Shown: positions 10,258 through 19,092 of the stretch, in pieces
Position numbering within the stretch: position 1 is the stretch's first letter
Layout of the letters: each line of letters opens with the position of its first letter
Assembly: GCA_965219305.1 (NCBI GenBank)
Contig: OZ244725.1
Coordinates: 4,340,001 to 4,404,000 of the forward strand
DNA: 64,000 nt
Source: DATHTS01 sp965219305
GTDB lineage: Bacteria; Acidobacteriota; Blastocatellia; Pyrinomonadales; Pyrinomonadaceae
Reading direction: 5' to 3'
Notes under the pieces: model-generated
Seen by the model: the letters and a program-made list of their open reading frames with translations, nothing else
What the model was told of the DNA's origin: nothing
The model's database searches: none
Program-made: the position numbers and the translations under genes

Positions 10258-11136
10258 CTAAAAACTGCATTTCACTGAAATCCATTCGCCTTGAGTTTGA
10301 ATTTCCGCATTTTCGATGCCGAATTTTTTTAGTTCGGTTTCAATTTGCTCTTGTTGATCGGTCAAAATTCCTGACAAAATGAGAATTTGTTTGCTCTTTT
10401 CAACCAATAACGGCAGAAGCGGAACAATAACGTCGATCGTTACGTTCGCGCAGACAAAATCGAATTGCGGACTATCTTCGGAGATCGAACCGACGTAAAA
10501 TTCGATCATTTCGGCAACTTCGTTTAACTCGGCGTTTTCTTTGGCGATTCTTATGGAATCAACATCGGTGTCGCAGGCGAGAATCTGCTGCTGATTTTTA
10601 TTTTCGACTTTAGTTTTGGCGACGGCGATTGCCAGAATTCCTGTCCCCGTGCCGACATCGTAGAAGGACATTTCGGGTTTGTAGCTTTCTTCGATGGCTT
10701 TCAAACAAAGCTGCGTCGTCGCGTGAGTTCCCGTGCCGAACGCCATATTCGGTTCTATGCGGATAACGGTTTTCTCTCTCGTTTTTACTTCTTCCCAAGT
10801 CGGCGCAATGACGAATTTTTCGGTTTCCGTCGCGCTCCAGTATTTGCGCCATTCGTAGAGCCAATTTTCGTCGTCGAGAATCGTCCAGACGAATTTCGGG
10901 ACGGCTTCGGGCGGGAAATTGTAAATATTTAACGCTTCGTCAATCTGTCGGCGCACGATTTCGTTGCTTAATTTTTCATTAAAATAACCGCTGACAAAAA
11001 AATCATCACCGGATTTTTTGCCGAGATGATTTATTTCTGTGCCGAGCGCGTCGAGTTCATTAAGCGCGAATTCGATTGCTTCCGATGCCGCTTCGTTTGT
11101 GTAAATTTCTAAAACCTGCCAAGTTTTCTTTGCCAT
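10258..11136 (-). CDS. prmA: Ribosomal protein L11 methyltransferase (PrmA)
   Basis: SAM-dependent methyltransferase that trimethylates ribosomal protein L11. The family pattern is clear: an N-terminal ferredoxin-like domain, the signature NMAFGTGTHATTQLCL, then the SAM-binding glycine loop FYDVGTGTGILAIA, an acidic residue after the second strand (ACDTD), and the motif IV equivalent CANVTIDVIVPLL. The length (292 residues from this start) is normal. I prefer the ATG at 11136 (MAKKTWQVLEIY) to the ATG at 11154, because the six extra residues are encoded by one arm of a hairpin and have no counterpart in the family. No good Shine-Dalgarno sequence precedes either start. Confidence 0.93.
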   Translation of the reverse strand: MAKKTWQVLEIYTNEAASEAIEFALNELDALGTEINHLGKKSGDDFFVSGYFNEKLSNEIVRRQIDEALNIYNFPPEAVPKFVWTILDDENWLYEWRKYWSATETEKFVIAPTWEEVKTREKTVIRIEPNMAFGTGTHATTQLCLKAIEESYKPEMSFYDVGTGTGILAIAVAKTKVENKNQQQILACDTDVDSIRIAKENAELNEVAEMIEFYVGSISEDSPQFDFVCANVTIDVIVPLLPLLVEKSKQILILSGILTDQQEQIETELKKFGIENAEIQTQGEWISVKCSF

Positions 11137-11137
11137 T

Positions 11138-11180
11138 AAAAAAGTATTCGGCATTTAGCCGTAAAAGCCAAATGCCGAAT
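11138..11180 (-). terminator. Hairpin with T-tract ending at the prmA start
   Basis: ATTCGGCATTT (11146-11156) pairs perfectly with AAATGCCGAAT (11170-11180). Read on the minus strand, the stem is followed by a run of six Ts immediately before the prmA ATG. The form is that of a factor-independent terminator for the lipoprotein gene upstream, but its T-run lies where the prmA ribosome site should be. It may therefore control prmA read-through or translation. The 7-bp spacing of attcggc/atttagc also links it to the heptad elements. Confidence 0.6.
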
Positions 11181-11221
11181 GCTTGAAAACTTTTATTCTA
11201 GGTTTCTATACGAAATTAAAA

Positions 11222-12325
11222 TTAATGTTTTCCTTTACCGCCTTTTCCTTTATTTTTTCCGCCGCCGCCGCCTTTCATTTTCCCGTTGCCGCCGTCATTT
11301 TCGCGTCCTTTATTTTCAATTTTAAAGTCTTTTTGCTGTTTGTCGGGTTTGCCGCGTTTCATTTCTTTGCGATCATTGTCTCTTTTCTCATTTTTGAATG
11401 ATTTATCACTAAAAGAATCTTTATTTTTTCTAAATTCTTTCTCCGCTTTTTTGTCGTCCTTTCTTACTTCTTTAATCTGTTTTTCCAAACCTTTCGGAAC
11501 ATTATTTCCTTTGCTGCGAATATTCGGCGCGAAATCGGGACGTTTCGGATAATTTTTGCGGAATTCCTTTTGCGCGTCATTCGGATTAGCCAGTTTCGCA
11601 TAGATTTTATCGTAATATTTGTCTTTATATTTCGATTTGATCTTGATATTTTGAATCTCGTTATAATCGGTCTTGGTAAATACCGGCGCGGCGTAATTAT
11701 CTCGAATGCGTGTTTTGTAAACAGGCGTTTTAATAGTTTGATAAGACGTGTAATTGTCGGGATAATTACCGTAATAATACGGCGATTGATAATAACTTTT
11801 TCTATTGCCGAATGCCCAATTTACTATATCGAGCGTTTTATCTTTCCAGTCGGCGCGATAAACATAATCATTTCCGTAAATCTGGTCGTTTCCGTCAATA
11901 TAGAGACGCGAATCCCGCCCGTTGTTTAAAGTCCTGTCTAAAATAATCGTCGCAATTTCTTGGATTGAATCATTGCCGAAATTATCCAGCAGAGTAAAAC
12001 CTCTGTATCCTGTATCACGGTCTTCATATTCATTAATGCTGATATAATCGGCATAACCGTCGCCGTTTAGATCCAAATTATTTACGCTGTTATCGGAGTT
12101 TAAGCGACTTTCAAAATCTTCTGCCGATTCGGATTCTCTAAAAATATCTCCGACAGCCTGTAAATCAAGATTTTCCCGCGCAAAATATTCGTCCTCCGTT
12201 TCGTTTACCGGCGCATCGTTCGGATATGTCGGCGAAGCGGCTGTCTCATCGTTTTGAGCCGAATTACAACCTGCAATAAACAAAATTACTGTAAGAGTTA
12301 TCGTAAATAATATATTTGATTTCAT
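11222..12325 (-). CDS. Lipoprotein with NGD motif and Lys/Gly-rich tail
   Basis: Protein of 367 residues. It begins with a lipoprotein signal (hydrophobic core then FIAGC, Cys20 as lipidation site) and a low-complexity acidic region. A segment DLNGDGYADYISINEYEDRD resembles calcium-binding EF-hand/FG-GAP-like loops. The middle is rich in Tyr and Asn (NYPDNYTSYQT). From about residue 250 the chain becomes strongly basic, with charged DDKKAEKEFRKNK, and ends in a Gly/Lys repeat and a final His. A basic tail on an acidic lipoprotein suggests binding to an anionic polymer or surface, but this is inference. A GGGA ribosome site precedes the ATG. No enzyme domain is recognised. Confidence 0.8.
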   Translation of the reverse strand: MKSNILFTITLTVILFIAGCNSAQNDETAASPTYPNDAPVNETEDEYFARENLDLQAVGDIFRESESAEDFESRLNSDNSVNNLDLNGDGYADYISINEYEDRDTGYRGFTLLDNFGNDSIQEIATIILDRTLNNGRDSRLYIDGNDQIYGNDYVYRADWKDKTLDIVNWAFGNRKSYYQSPYYYGNYPDNYTSYQTIKTPVYKTRIRDNYAAPVFTKTDYNEIQNIKIKSKYKDKYYDKIYAKLANPNDAQKEFRKNYPKRPDFAPNIRSKGNNVPKGLEKQIKEVRKDDKKAEKEFRKNKDSFSDKSFKNEKRDNDRKEMKRGKPDKQQKDFKIENKGRENDGGNGKMKGGGGGKNKGKGGKGKH

Positions 12326-12533
12326 AATTTCCCTTTCTGTAAAAAGAGTCTGCGAATGTAATCATTCCAGACACATAAGTTATGAAAGGGCAATTAATAT
12401 GCCGTGGAGGACAGGGACAATTGTAAGATTTTGTAAATCAGACGTATAAATCGGCAAAAATGTAAAAAAAACGATGAGTCATTTTTGCGATTAAAATATA
12501 ACCCGAATTCAAACATTTTTCGGACTTTTTAAA

Positions 12534-13022
12534 TTATTTATTTTCTAACTTTTCTTTTGCTTTCCCGATAAATCTTTGAATCATTTCCGCGATTCGTTTG
12601 TTCATTTCACCGCTGATGATGTTTTCTCCGGCGAGTCCGGCGAGCATATGAAGTTCACGCGCCGAATTTCTACGCATTTCGACGGCTTGTGAAAAATTAA
12701 CGAGCGTTAGTTCTTTTCCTTTTTCGAGAAATTCCGCCGCATAACGCAATAAGTTTTTAGTTTCTCCGTTCGCAGGCGACCATTCGATACGTTCGTCCGT
12801 ATTATCCGTTAACTGCACATCAAATTTCTGCGTCATCGAACCGATGAACGGTATATCAGCGCGGATTTTCCAGTGTGCCGTGCCGCCGGCATCCGTGTGA
12901 ATACTCTCGATTCCGGGCATCAGTTCGATAAAATTGCGGATGTCCGAGAAAAACTCGCGCACTGCTTCGATATTTGTATTTACTTCTACCGTGTCGCTGT
13001 ATTTTGCGTTGATTGTGAACAT
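12534..13022 (-). CDS. SRPBCC-family (polyketide cyclase/START-like) protein
   Basis: Protein of 162 residues with the usual SRPBCC layout: an N-terminal strand YSDTVEVNTNIEAVREFFSD, a helix leading into NFIELMPGIESI, central strands with HWKIRADIPFIGSMTQKF, and a long C-terminal helix (EMNKRIAEMIQRFIGKAKEK). Such domains bind hydrophobic ligands; the DIRNFIELMPGI arrangement recalls the CoxG/carbon monoxide dehydrogenase G group, although no CO dehydrogenase genes are nearby. The substrate is unknown. It lies 63 bp downstream of the M14 peptidase gene with a heptad repeat between them. Confidence 0.8.
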   Translation of the reverse strand: MFTINAKYSDTVEVNTNIEAVREFFSDIRNFIELMPGIESIHTDAGGTAHWKIRADIPFIGSMTQKFDVQLTDNTDERIEWSPANGETKNLLRYAAEFLEKGKELTLVNFSQAVEMRRNSARELHMLAGLAGENIISGEMNKRIAEMIQRFIGKAKEKLENK

Positions 13023-13028
13023 AATTTT

Positions 13029-13062
13029 TTAAGTGCCAAGTGCTAAGTGTTGAGTAATAAGT
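13029..13062. repeat. Heptad tandem repeat
   Basis: Units gtgccaa, gtgctaa, gtgttga and gtaataa follow each other every 7 bp between the SRPBCC gene and the M14 peptidase gene. There is no matching opposite arm. It belongs to the same dispersed family as the hairpin elements. Confidence 0.65.
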
Positions 13063-13085
13063 TATTTTCTTTCTCAGCATTCTAT

Positions 13086-15908
13086 CTAAAATACACCGTT
13101 AAAAAGTATTCCGTTGAAAAACTGTCTCGTTGTCGAGCGGAAAATTGCGCGGAAAAACGGATCGTCGGCGAAGAGAATGACGTGACCGCTTCCGTTCGGT
13201 TCGTCAATCAAATACGAAGTGCCTTTTAATAATCGTTCGGTGTTTCCTTCCCAGACGAAACCGGAAATCGTCAACGGCAGACGCGGTTTTTCGGCGAAAA
13301 TTAAAGCATTTGTGCCTTCTTTCGAGTAACGGAAAAAACTGTCGCCGGTCATCAAAACGGGAATTTCGTTCGTGTCCACGCCGTAATTCAGATATGATGT
13401 GCGGTCAACCGTCGCCCGCATTATCGCGCCGGGAATGCTTTCAGGCGTTTGTCCGCGACTTGCGGACGGCGAAAAGATCGGCGGTAGAAGTATCTTCGGA
13501 TCGGCTTTGTCAATATCGTTGCGCCGCGTCGTCTTTGTCGGATTTGATGCAGAATTTTTATTTTCCGAAGGTTCGTCCGCGTCTTCTTCGACTTCTTCAC
13601 GCCCGTCCGCCGCCTTTTCGTCGTCCGCGCTTCCGACGATTCGCGCCGATGTCAATTCAACGTTTTTTCCTGCCGCGAAAACTGACGCACCGCCGAAAGT
13701 TATCAAAGTTCCGCCGCCGGAAATCCATTCTTTCAAACTCGTAATGCCGCCCGCGCCGAGCGTTGAAAAATATCTTCCCGAAGAACCGTCGGGCATAATC
13801 AGGACGTTGTAATTTTTAAGTCCGCCGCCGCGAATACTGCTCAAAGACAGCGCGGTAAATTTAATTCCGTAACGGTCGAGCGTCCACCACAGCGAACCGT
13901 AACTCGTATGATTGACGGCATCATCAGCGACGACGGCAATGCGCGGCTTTTGCATCGGCAAGACATTTTCACTGCCGACATTCGTATCGCCTTCGTCCGT
14001 GTAACCCGTATTTACAGCGGCGACATTTACGCCGAGTTCTCTTGCCAGACGATTTACGGCTTCGTGAATCGCTTCGGAATTTCGCGTGACGCGCACGACG
14101 AACGCGCCGGGTTTGTAATTTCTTCCGCCCGCCGTCAAAGTTCTCGATGACACCGAAACGCGGAAGTTTTCCGCCAACAGACGCAACGCCAACGCCGCCG
14201 AAGCGTCTGATTCATAAGGAATTATATAAGCGATTGCAGCGCGTCCGCCGACGTTTCCGCGCCGTAAGTTTTCGATGAATTCCGAATTTACAACCGCCGA
14301 ATTCACATTCGACTCATCTTCCGTCCAAAAAGCGTCAACGCCGAACGCGAGCGGCAGATTCCAAGCCGTGATGTCGTAAAATCCGTAACCTTCGCTGCTT
14401 GTAGAACTTCCGCGCCGCTGATTGCGCTTAAATCGTTCGACATTATCTTTGATAAACGCATCGTCCTGCGGCGTGTCCTGTTCGAGCAACGCTTTAATGA
14501 CTTTTTTCTGCGGCTGATTCAGATCAATGATATACGAACCTGCCGGAAAATTTTGCGTAATCTTCGGCGCGTTCTTTTGCATATACGAATGCGCTGAACT
14601 TGACGAAAACGCGCTGTTTGCGGCTTTTACCTCGATCTTCGAGTTTTGCAGTATTTCGATCAAATCCGCCGTTTTCTGTGCGTCTTTGTTCGGCAAAATA
14701 ACGATTCGCTTCATCGGTTCACGCGAAACTTCATTAATTCCTTCGCGGCGGAAATCGTAAAAATCCTTCAGACGCGAAGCACGATTCGCGGCGAGCGTTT
14801 CGAGCGTCGTCAGCGATGCGACAAAATGTTTCGCAGTCGCCGAACGAAGTGTAACAATCGTCCCGTCGTCGCGTTTCCAACGCAGACCTTTGAAACCGCC
14901 GCCGTCCGTCTCATAAGTCATTCCGATCGCGCCGTTTAGAGACGGAAACGAATCCCAGTAACCGGGATAAAAAAGATCGAAAATGTCGCGGACGTAATAA
15001 TCCCATTTATTGCGGTCAAATGCGCCTGCGTTCGCGCGTCCGAACGTGTCTAACCATTTATTTGTATTTGGTTGCGGCAGATTCGGATTGATCGGAAGCG
15101 CGGCGGGCGGAAAGAAAAACTGCGACGGCTGCCCGTGATGGTCAACGGAAACTTGCGGATTCCAGTCCATAAACGCCCGCACCATATTCTGCGTTTCCTT
15201 CTGCGACATCGCCACGTTGTCGCGGTTCAGATCAAAGCGATAATGATTAAATCTGCCGCGAATGCTCCAGGGCTGATTATGTTCGATGGCATCATTTTCT
15301 TCATTTCCGGTCGCTACCGAGTTATACCAAGTGACGAATCTTTCGTGTCCGTCGGGATTTTCGCCCGTCACGATCAGCGTTACGCAATTGTTTAAAACTT
15401 CGAGCGTCTGCGGTTCGTTCGACGCGGAGAGTTGATAAATGACCTGCATCATCGCTTCAAACGACGCGGATTCGTCGCCGTGAATCGTGTAAGCCATCCA
15501 AGCAATCGCCGGATTGTTTTCAATGATCGAATTCGCTTCGCTCTGACTCGTCGTGCGCGGATCGAAAAGCCTTGAATTGTTTGATTTTATTTCGCTTAAA
15601 CGCGCCATATTCTGCGGCGAACTGATCGCCACGATATGCTGCATACGATTTTCGTTCGTCAAACCGATGTCGAAAATCTTCACGCGATCAGGCGCGGATT
15701 TGGCGACGGCGTTGATAAACATTTCCATCTGCGCGTAAGTCGTGTGCTGGTCGCCGACATCGAAACGCAAAATGCTTGCGGGGCGCGGAACTGCCGAATT
15801 ATATTCGCCGCGTGCATAAAAATCGAATTTTTCTTCCGTCTGTGCAAAGTTAAAAGTGGAAAATACCGCGCAGAAAAAAGTTATCAACAGAAGGCTTTTT
15901 ATTTTCAT
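13086..15908 (-). CDS. Secreted M14-family zinc carboxypeptidase
   Basis: Protein of 940 residues with a signal peptide (1-22, ending NFAQ). Residues around 40-400 form an M14 domain. Zinc ligands are in TIHGDESAS (His and Glu) and DHHGQPSQF (second His). NPDGHERF provides the conserved Asn-Pro-Asp-Gly, and MTYETDGGG carries the probable catalytic Glu. The C-terminal half has further folded regions with a glutamine-amidotransferase-like look (NVLIMPDGSSGRYFS, GGGTLITFGG) and an acidic linker. It should remove C-terminal residues from peptides outside the cytoplasm, probably for nutrition. Long M14 proteins of this type are common in soil bacteria. Confidence 0.9.
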   Translation of the reverse strand: MKIKSLLLITFFCAVFSTFNFAQTEEKFDFYARGEYNSAVPRPASILRFDVGDQHTTYAQMEMFINAVAKSAPDRVKIFDIGLTNENRMQHIVAISSPQNMARLSEIKSNNSRLFDPRTTSQSEANSIIENNPAIAWMAYTIHGDESASFEAMMQVIYQLSASNEPQTLEVLNNCVTLIVTGENPDGHERFVTWYNSVATGNEENDAIEHNQPWSIRGRFNHYRFDLNRDNVAMSQKETQNMVRAFMDWNPQVSVDHHGQPSQFFFPPAALPINPNLPQPNTNKWLDTFGRANAGAFDRNKWDYYVRDIFDLFYPGYWDSFPSLNGAIGMTYETDGGGFKGLRWKRDDGTIVTLRSATAKHFVASLTTLETLAANRASRLKDFYDFRREGINEVSREPMKRIVILPNKDAQKTADLIEILQNSKIEVKAANSAFSSSSAHSYMQKNAPKITQNFPAGSYIIDLNQPQKKVIKALLEQDTPQDDAFIKDNVERFKRNQRRGSSTSSEGYGFYDITAWNLPLAFGVDAFWTEDESNVNSAVVNSEFIENLRRGNVGGRAAIAYIIPYESDASAALALRLLAENFRVSVSSRTLTAGGRNYKPGAFVVRVTRNSEAIHEAVNRLARELGVNVAAVNTGYTDEGDTNVGSENVLPMQKPRIAVVADDAVNHTSYGSLWWTLDRYGIKFTALSLSSIRGGGLKNYNVLIMPDGSSGRYFSTLGAGGITSLKEWISGGGTLITFGGASVFAAGKNVELTSARIVGSADDEKAADGREEVEEDADEPSENKNSASNPTKTTRRNDIDKADPKILLPPIFSPSASRGQTPESIPGAIMRATVDRTSYLNYGVDTNEIPVLMTGDSFFRYSKEGTNALIFAEKPRLPLTISGFVWEGNTERLLKGTSYLIDEPNGSGHVILFADDPFFRAIFRSTTRQFFNGILFNGVF

Positions 15909-15976
15909 CAGATTGCTTGTAAAACTGAGACTTATCAGTAACTTTTAGATTTTAATTGCAAGAGCGTAAAAAAACA

Positions 15977-16183
15977 ATGAATCAAATAAATGAAATAGGA
16001 AAAGATTTTTGCCCGCGCTGTCATTCATCGAAAATGAAAAGTTGGAATGAATTGAGCAGCGAAGAAAAAATGCTGGCGGAAAAACTATCCGCATCGGCGG
16101 AATTTTCGCTCGAAGAAAGAAAGAAACACCGATTTTGCACCAAATGCTGGTATGAACAATTTTCTCACGGTGAAATAGTTTAA
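15977..16183 (+). CDS. Small zinc-ribbon protein
   Basis: Protein of 68 residues with CPRC near the N-terminus and CTKC near the C-terminus, separated by a charged helix (SSEEKMLAEKL). This arrangement should bind one zinc ion. I chose the ATG at 15977 instead of the in-frame TTG at 15956, because TTG adds a lysine-rich stretch without a better ribosome site. It is transcribed away from the M14 peptidase gene. The pattern resembles small bacterial proteins of unknown function; it is not a known ribosomal protein. Confidence 0.65.
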   Translation: MNQINEIGKDFCPRCHSSKMKSWNELSSEEKMLAEKLSASAEFSLEERKKHRFCTKCWYEQFSHGEIV

Positions 16184-16228
16184 AAGATGAATTCAGGAAA
16201 AGTTTTTATTCATAATTGATACTTCAAA

Positions 16229-16262
16229 ATAAAAATGCCCGCTCGATTTTCATCGAACGGGC
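16229..16262 (-). terminator. Factor-independent terminator of hup
   Basis: GCCCGCTCGAT (16237-16247) and ATCGAACGGGC (16252-16262) form an 11-bp stem with one mismatch and a 4-base loop. On the minus strand it is followed by an interrupted T-rich tract (the A-rich run at 16229-16235). It ends the HU gene. Confidence 0.85.
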
Positions 16263-16285
16263 AAGTCTTAAATTAAAAAATTAAA

Positions 16286-16582
16286 CTATTTCTTTTTCTT
16301 TCCGCTGGTTGCGGCGACTGCATCTTTCATTGCTTTGCCGGTGCGGAATTTAACAGTTGTTTTCGCCGGAATTTTGATCGTTGCGCCGGTTGCCGGGTTA
16401 CGTCCGTCACGAGCTTTGCGGTCTGCTTTGACGAATTTTCCGAAGCCGGGAAGAGTAAATTCTCCAGCGTCTTTTACTTCGCTGACTGCGAGTTCTGCCA
16501 ATGTGTTAAAGAAATCTTTAACTTCCGTTTTCTTAAGTCCTGAGTCTTCAGCCAATTTGCTGATAATTTCTGATTGTGTCAT
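16286..16582 (-). CDS. hup: HU-family DNA-binding protein
   Basis: Protein of 98 residues, the standard length for HU/IHF. It shows the helical N-terminus MTQSEIISKLAEDSGL, the conserved GFGKF turn, and the DNA-binding arm with RNPATGATIKIPA (the GRNP-TG core). The C-terminus carries an extra KKKK tail. HU dimers bend and compact DNA without strong sequence preference. A GGAGG ribosome site lies 12 bp before the ATG. The gene is single, with its own terminator. Confidence 0.97.
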   Translation of the reverse strand: MTQSEIISKLAEDSGLKKTEVKDFFNTLAELAVSEVKDAGEFTLPGFGKFVKADRKARDGRNPATGATIKIPAKTTVKFRTGKAMKDAVAATSGKKKK

Positions 16583-16610
16583 TTTATTCTAATTCCTCCA
16601 AATATTTTAT

Positions 16611-16641
16611 ATTATCTAATGATTAACATTCGTTTTTGCAA
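16611..16641 (-). promoter_or_regulatory. Candidate promoter of hup
   Basis: On the minus strand TTGCAA (16636-16641) is followed after 19 bp by GATAAT (16611-16616). It lies 29 bp upstream of the HU start codon. The -10 element matches five of six consensus bases but the spacing is longer than ideal. Confidence 0.35.
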
Positions 16642-16681
16642 GTGCTTGAACAGGGAAGAGTTTTCCATTTCGGCTATGATT

Positions 16682-16758
16682 TGGTCGGGGCGGCAAGATT
16701 CGAACTTGCGACCTCACGGTCCCAAACCGTGCGCACTACCAGGCTGTGCTACGCCCCG
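16682..16758 (-). tRNA. tRNA-Pro (anticodon TGG)
   Basis: The 77-nt minus-strand sequence starts CGGGGCGTAGC and ends GCCCCGACCA, with the CCA encoded. The acceptor stem pairs CGGGGC with GCCCCG. The anticodon stem CACGG/CCGTG encloses the loop TTTGGGA, which gives anticodon TGG. The T-arm contains GTTCGAATC. This tRNA reads proline CCN codons, chiefly CCA/CCG. It lies between hup and rdgB. Confidence 0.96.
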
Positions 16759-16838
16759 TGTTCCTGCGTGTTTCATATGAGAAACAACTTACAAATGCTG
16801 AATAATACAGGCGAGAAAGCATTTGGTCAAGTCTAAGT

Positions 16839-17441
16839 CTAGCCAAAATCGCCTAAAAACTTAATAATTTTTTCGATTGCGCGTCTTCGATGGCTGATTT
16901 CTCTCTTGATTCTATTAGGTAATTCGCCGAAAGTTTCATTAAATCCGTCGGGAATAAAAACCGGATCGTAGCCAAAACCGTTTGCTCCACTTACGTTTAG
17001 AGCGATTTTTCCCTTGCAGATTCCGTTCGATGCAAAAATTATTTTTCCGTTTTTATCTGAAATTGCCATCGAACAGACAAATTTTGCCTGACGATTATCT
17101 TTTTTTTTCAATTCTTTAAGTAATTTGGCGATTTTATCGGCATCGCTCGAATTTTCCCCGGCATATCTGGCGGAAAAAATTCCCGGCGCACCGCCTAACG
17201 CTTCGACTTCCAAACCGGAATCATCCGCCAAAGCAAACATTTGCGTTTCGTGAGCATAATACCTTGCTTTTAACGCGGCATTTTCTGCAAAAGTCGCGCC
17301 GATTTCCTCTGGCTCATCAATCGCCTTAAATTTATCGAGACCTTTTATTTTGAGCGGCAGATCAATGAGAAATTCTTTTAACTCCTTAATTTTACCGACG
17401 TTTTTTGTGCCGATCACCAGAACTTTTTTGTCGTTATCCAT
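16839..17441 (-). CDS. rdgB: Non-canonical purine NTP pyrophosphatase (RdgB/HAM1)
   Basis: Hydrolyses dITP, dXTP and similar damaged nucleotides to monophosphates, keeping them out of DNA. It has the N-terminal VIGTKNVGKIKELKEFL, the ADDSGLEVEALGGAPGIFSA signature with ARYAG, the NGFGYDPVFIP motif, and a C-terminal ISHRRRAIEKI. Length from the ATG at 17441 is 200 residues, normal for the family. A longer frame beginning with TTG at 17480 would add 13 residues before the conserved start and has no support. No clear Shine-Dalgarno sequence is visible. Confidence 0.95.
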   Translation of the reverse strand: MDNDKKVLVIGTKNVGKIKELKEFLIDLPLKIKGLDKFKAIDEPEEIGATFAENAALKARYYAHETQMFALADDSGLEVEALGGAPGIFSARYAGENSSDADKIAKLLKELKKKDNRQAKFVCSMAISDKNGKIIFASNGICKGKIALNVSGANGFGYDPVFIPDGFNETFGELPNRIKREISHRRRAIEKIIKFLGDFG

Positions 17442-17640
17442 AATAATTTTTGCACTGTTTTCAAAAATTATATGTTTCAAATCGTCTCAAGTAAATTGCT
17501 TTGCAGGAAAATATACTCAATTTTCAAAACTTTTTTTATTGCCAAGACGCACACTTTTAAGTTATAAATAAAAGAGCGGATTAAATTTCCGCACACGCCT
17601 TTTTTTATCAAGTCCGTCTTTTCGAGAGGAAACCCAAATT

Positions 17641-18960
17641 TTGAATCCGACCGCAATCTCAGAACCAAATTTATTATCTGTTCAACCGTTTTCTTCTGTT
17701 GATATGGAAAAATCGCCGGAAAATACGTTACTGCCGACTTCCGATGTCGGTGAATATGCCTTCGAACTCGGTTTGTGGTTATCGGGTTTGGAAAGTTTTC
17801 TAAATATTCAAAATCAATTGTTTATCGTTGAGAACCGATCAAAAATTGCCGTGCGCGATTGGATGAAGGAATTTCGTCTGGCACATTTGACGCTTCTACG
17901 TTGTTCGAGATTGACATTTCAGATTGCTCACTCAATCCGACACGATAAAAATAACGATAATATATTCGAGATTTCAGCGCAGGAAATTCAAAAACTTTCA
18001 AAAACCTTGAAAGAATCGGTGCTTCTGAGCGAGGGACTTTTACGAGCCGAACCGCTTCGTTTCGGCGAATGGACGGCTTGGAGCAATGCTCTGAGCGCGA
18101 AACTTAAAGAATCGGGAGCATTTATAAAATTTATTAAGTTCGCCGAAAAGACCGGCGAAGCGTTTTTTCCGCAAATATTACAGAATTTGCTTGATGAACG
18201 AAATGTTCCTGCCGTTTTATACTCTGATCTGAATCTCGTCTTGCCGCGCATCGCTAAAATCTTGAAATGGTTGAGCGTCGTGCGTGAAATGATAATGCAG
18301 GACAAACCATTGAAACCGGCAATCCTGATTTATACGAGAATTTATGAACAAATCCGCGAGTTGACGAGTTATATAAACAATCGTCTTTTGCGTTATCCCG
18401 ACAAAGAAAGTGATTTTTTCGGCATACTCGACGGTGCGGCTTATGTCGCTTCCATCGAACTCCGCAAGGTTTATCAAACGGAACTTGTCGGATTAAGTGA
18501 TATTCGTCCCGTGCCGCTTATCCGCGGGAAAATCGAAGCCTCGTTCGGACTCTTAAATGACAGTTTTCAGCAAACTCTCGTCAGTTTTGTTCAATTAATC
18601 GCGCCGGAAATAAAAATCGAAGATGTTTTTCCCGAATATCTAATTAAGCGCGAACAATCAATCGTTTTGCGTCAGGATGTCTGGGAAATAATGAATAAAG
18701 TTAAACAAGCCGAACAAAATCCCGAAACATATCCGCTCGACACGCTGAAAAATCGGCTTTCCGATTTTACCGGTTCGACGATGCGTTATTTGGTTTATAA
18801 AGATTGGGAAACAGTCGAACGCTTTGTCGAAGAAGTTGTCAGAACCGATGAAAAGAAAGACCTTGTGCCGCTGCTGCATCGTTTCGGCGCGTATCTTGAA
18901 ACACTTTTCGGGCAAATAAATATGCGCGGCGTTCTCGCGGGTTATCCGTTTGAACCATAA
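17641..18960 (+). CDS. Protein of unknown function, mainly helical
   Basis: Protein of 439 residues, not recognised. It has no signal peptide or membrane segment and looks almost wholly alpha-helical, with several tryptophan-containing helices (WLSGLESFLNIQNQLF, VRDWMKEFRLAHLTLL). The start is probably TTG at 17641, because GAGAGGA (17624-17630) lies 10 bp upstream; the next in-frame ATG (17704) has no ribosome site. A cytoplasmic structural or regulatory role is possible but unsupported. It stands alone, divergent from rdgB and followed by a heptad repeat. Confidence 0.75.
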   Translation: MNPTAISEPNLLSVQPFSSVDMEKSPENTLLPTSDVGEYAFELGLWLSGLESFLNIQNQLFIVENRSKIAVRDWMKEFRLAHLTLLRCSRLTFQIAHSIRHDKNNDNIFEISAQEIQKLSKTLKESVLLSEGLLRAEPLRFGEWTAWSNALSAKLKESGAFIKFIKFAEKTGEAFFPQILQNLLDERNVPAVLYSDLNLVLPRIAKILKWLSVVREMIMQDKPLKPAILIYTRIYEQIRELTSYINNRLLRYPDKESDFFGILDGAAYVASIELRKVYQTELVGLSDIRPVPLIRGKIEASFGLLNDSFQQTLVSFVQLIAPEIKIEDVFPEYLIKREQSIVLRQDVWEIMNKVKQAEQNPETYPLDTLKNRLSDFTGSTMRYLVYKDWETVERFVEEVVRTDEKKDLVPLLHRFGAYLETLFGQINMRGVLAGYPFEP

Positions 18961-18962
18961 CA

Positions 18963-18994
18963 ATTTTGGACTTTGGACTTCGGATTTTGAATTA
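18963..18994. repeat. Heptad tandem repeat
   Basis: Units ttggact, ttggact, tcggatt and ttgaatt follow each other every 7 bp directly after the stop codon of the unknown 439-residue gene. There is no clear opposite arm. It belongs to the dispersed heptad family. Confidence 0.6.
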
Positions 18995-19092
18995 AAAAGA
19001 AGCATCTGCAAAAAGGTGTTTCTTTTTTTTCGTTTGAAAAAGGAATATAATCAGAAGTCAGATTGATATTACCATCGAGGTTATAAAAAATT

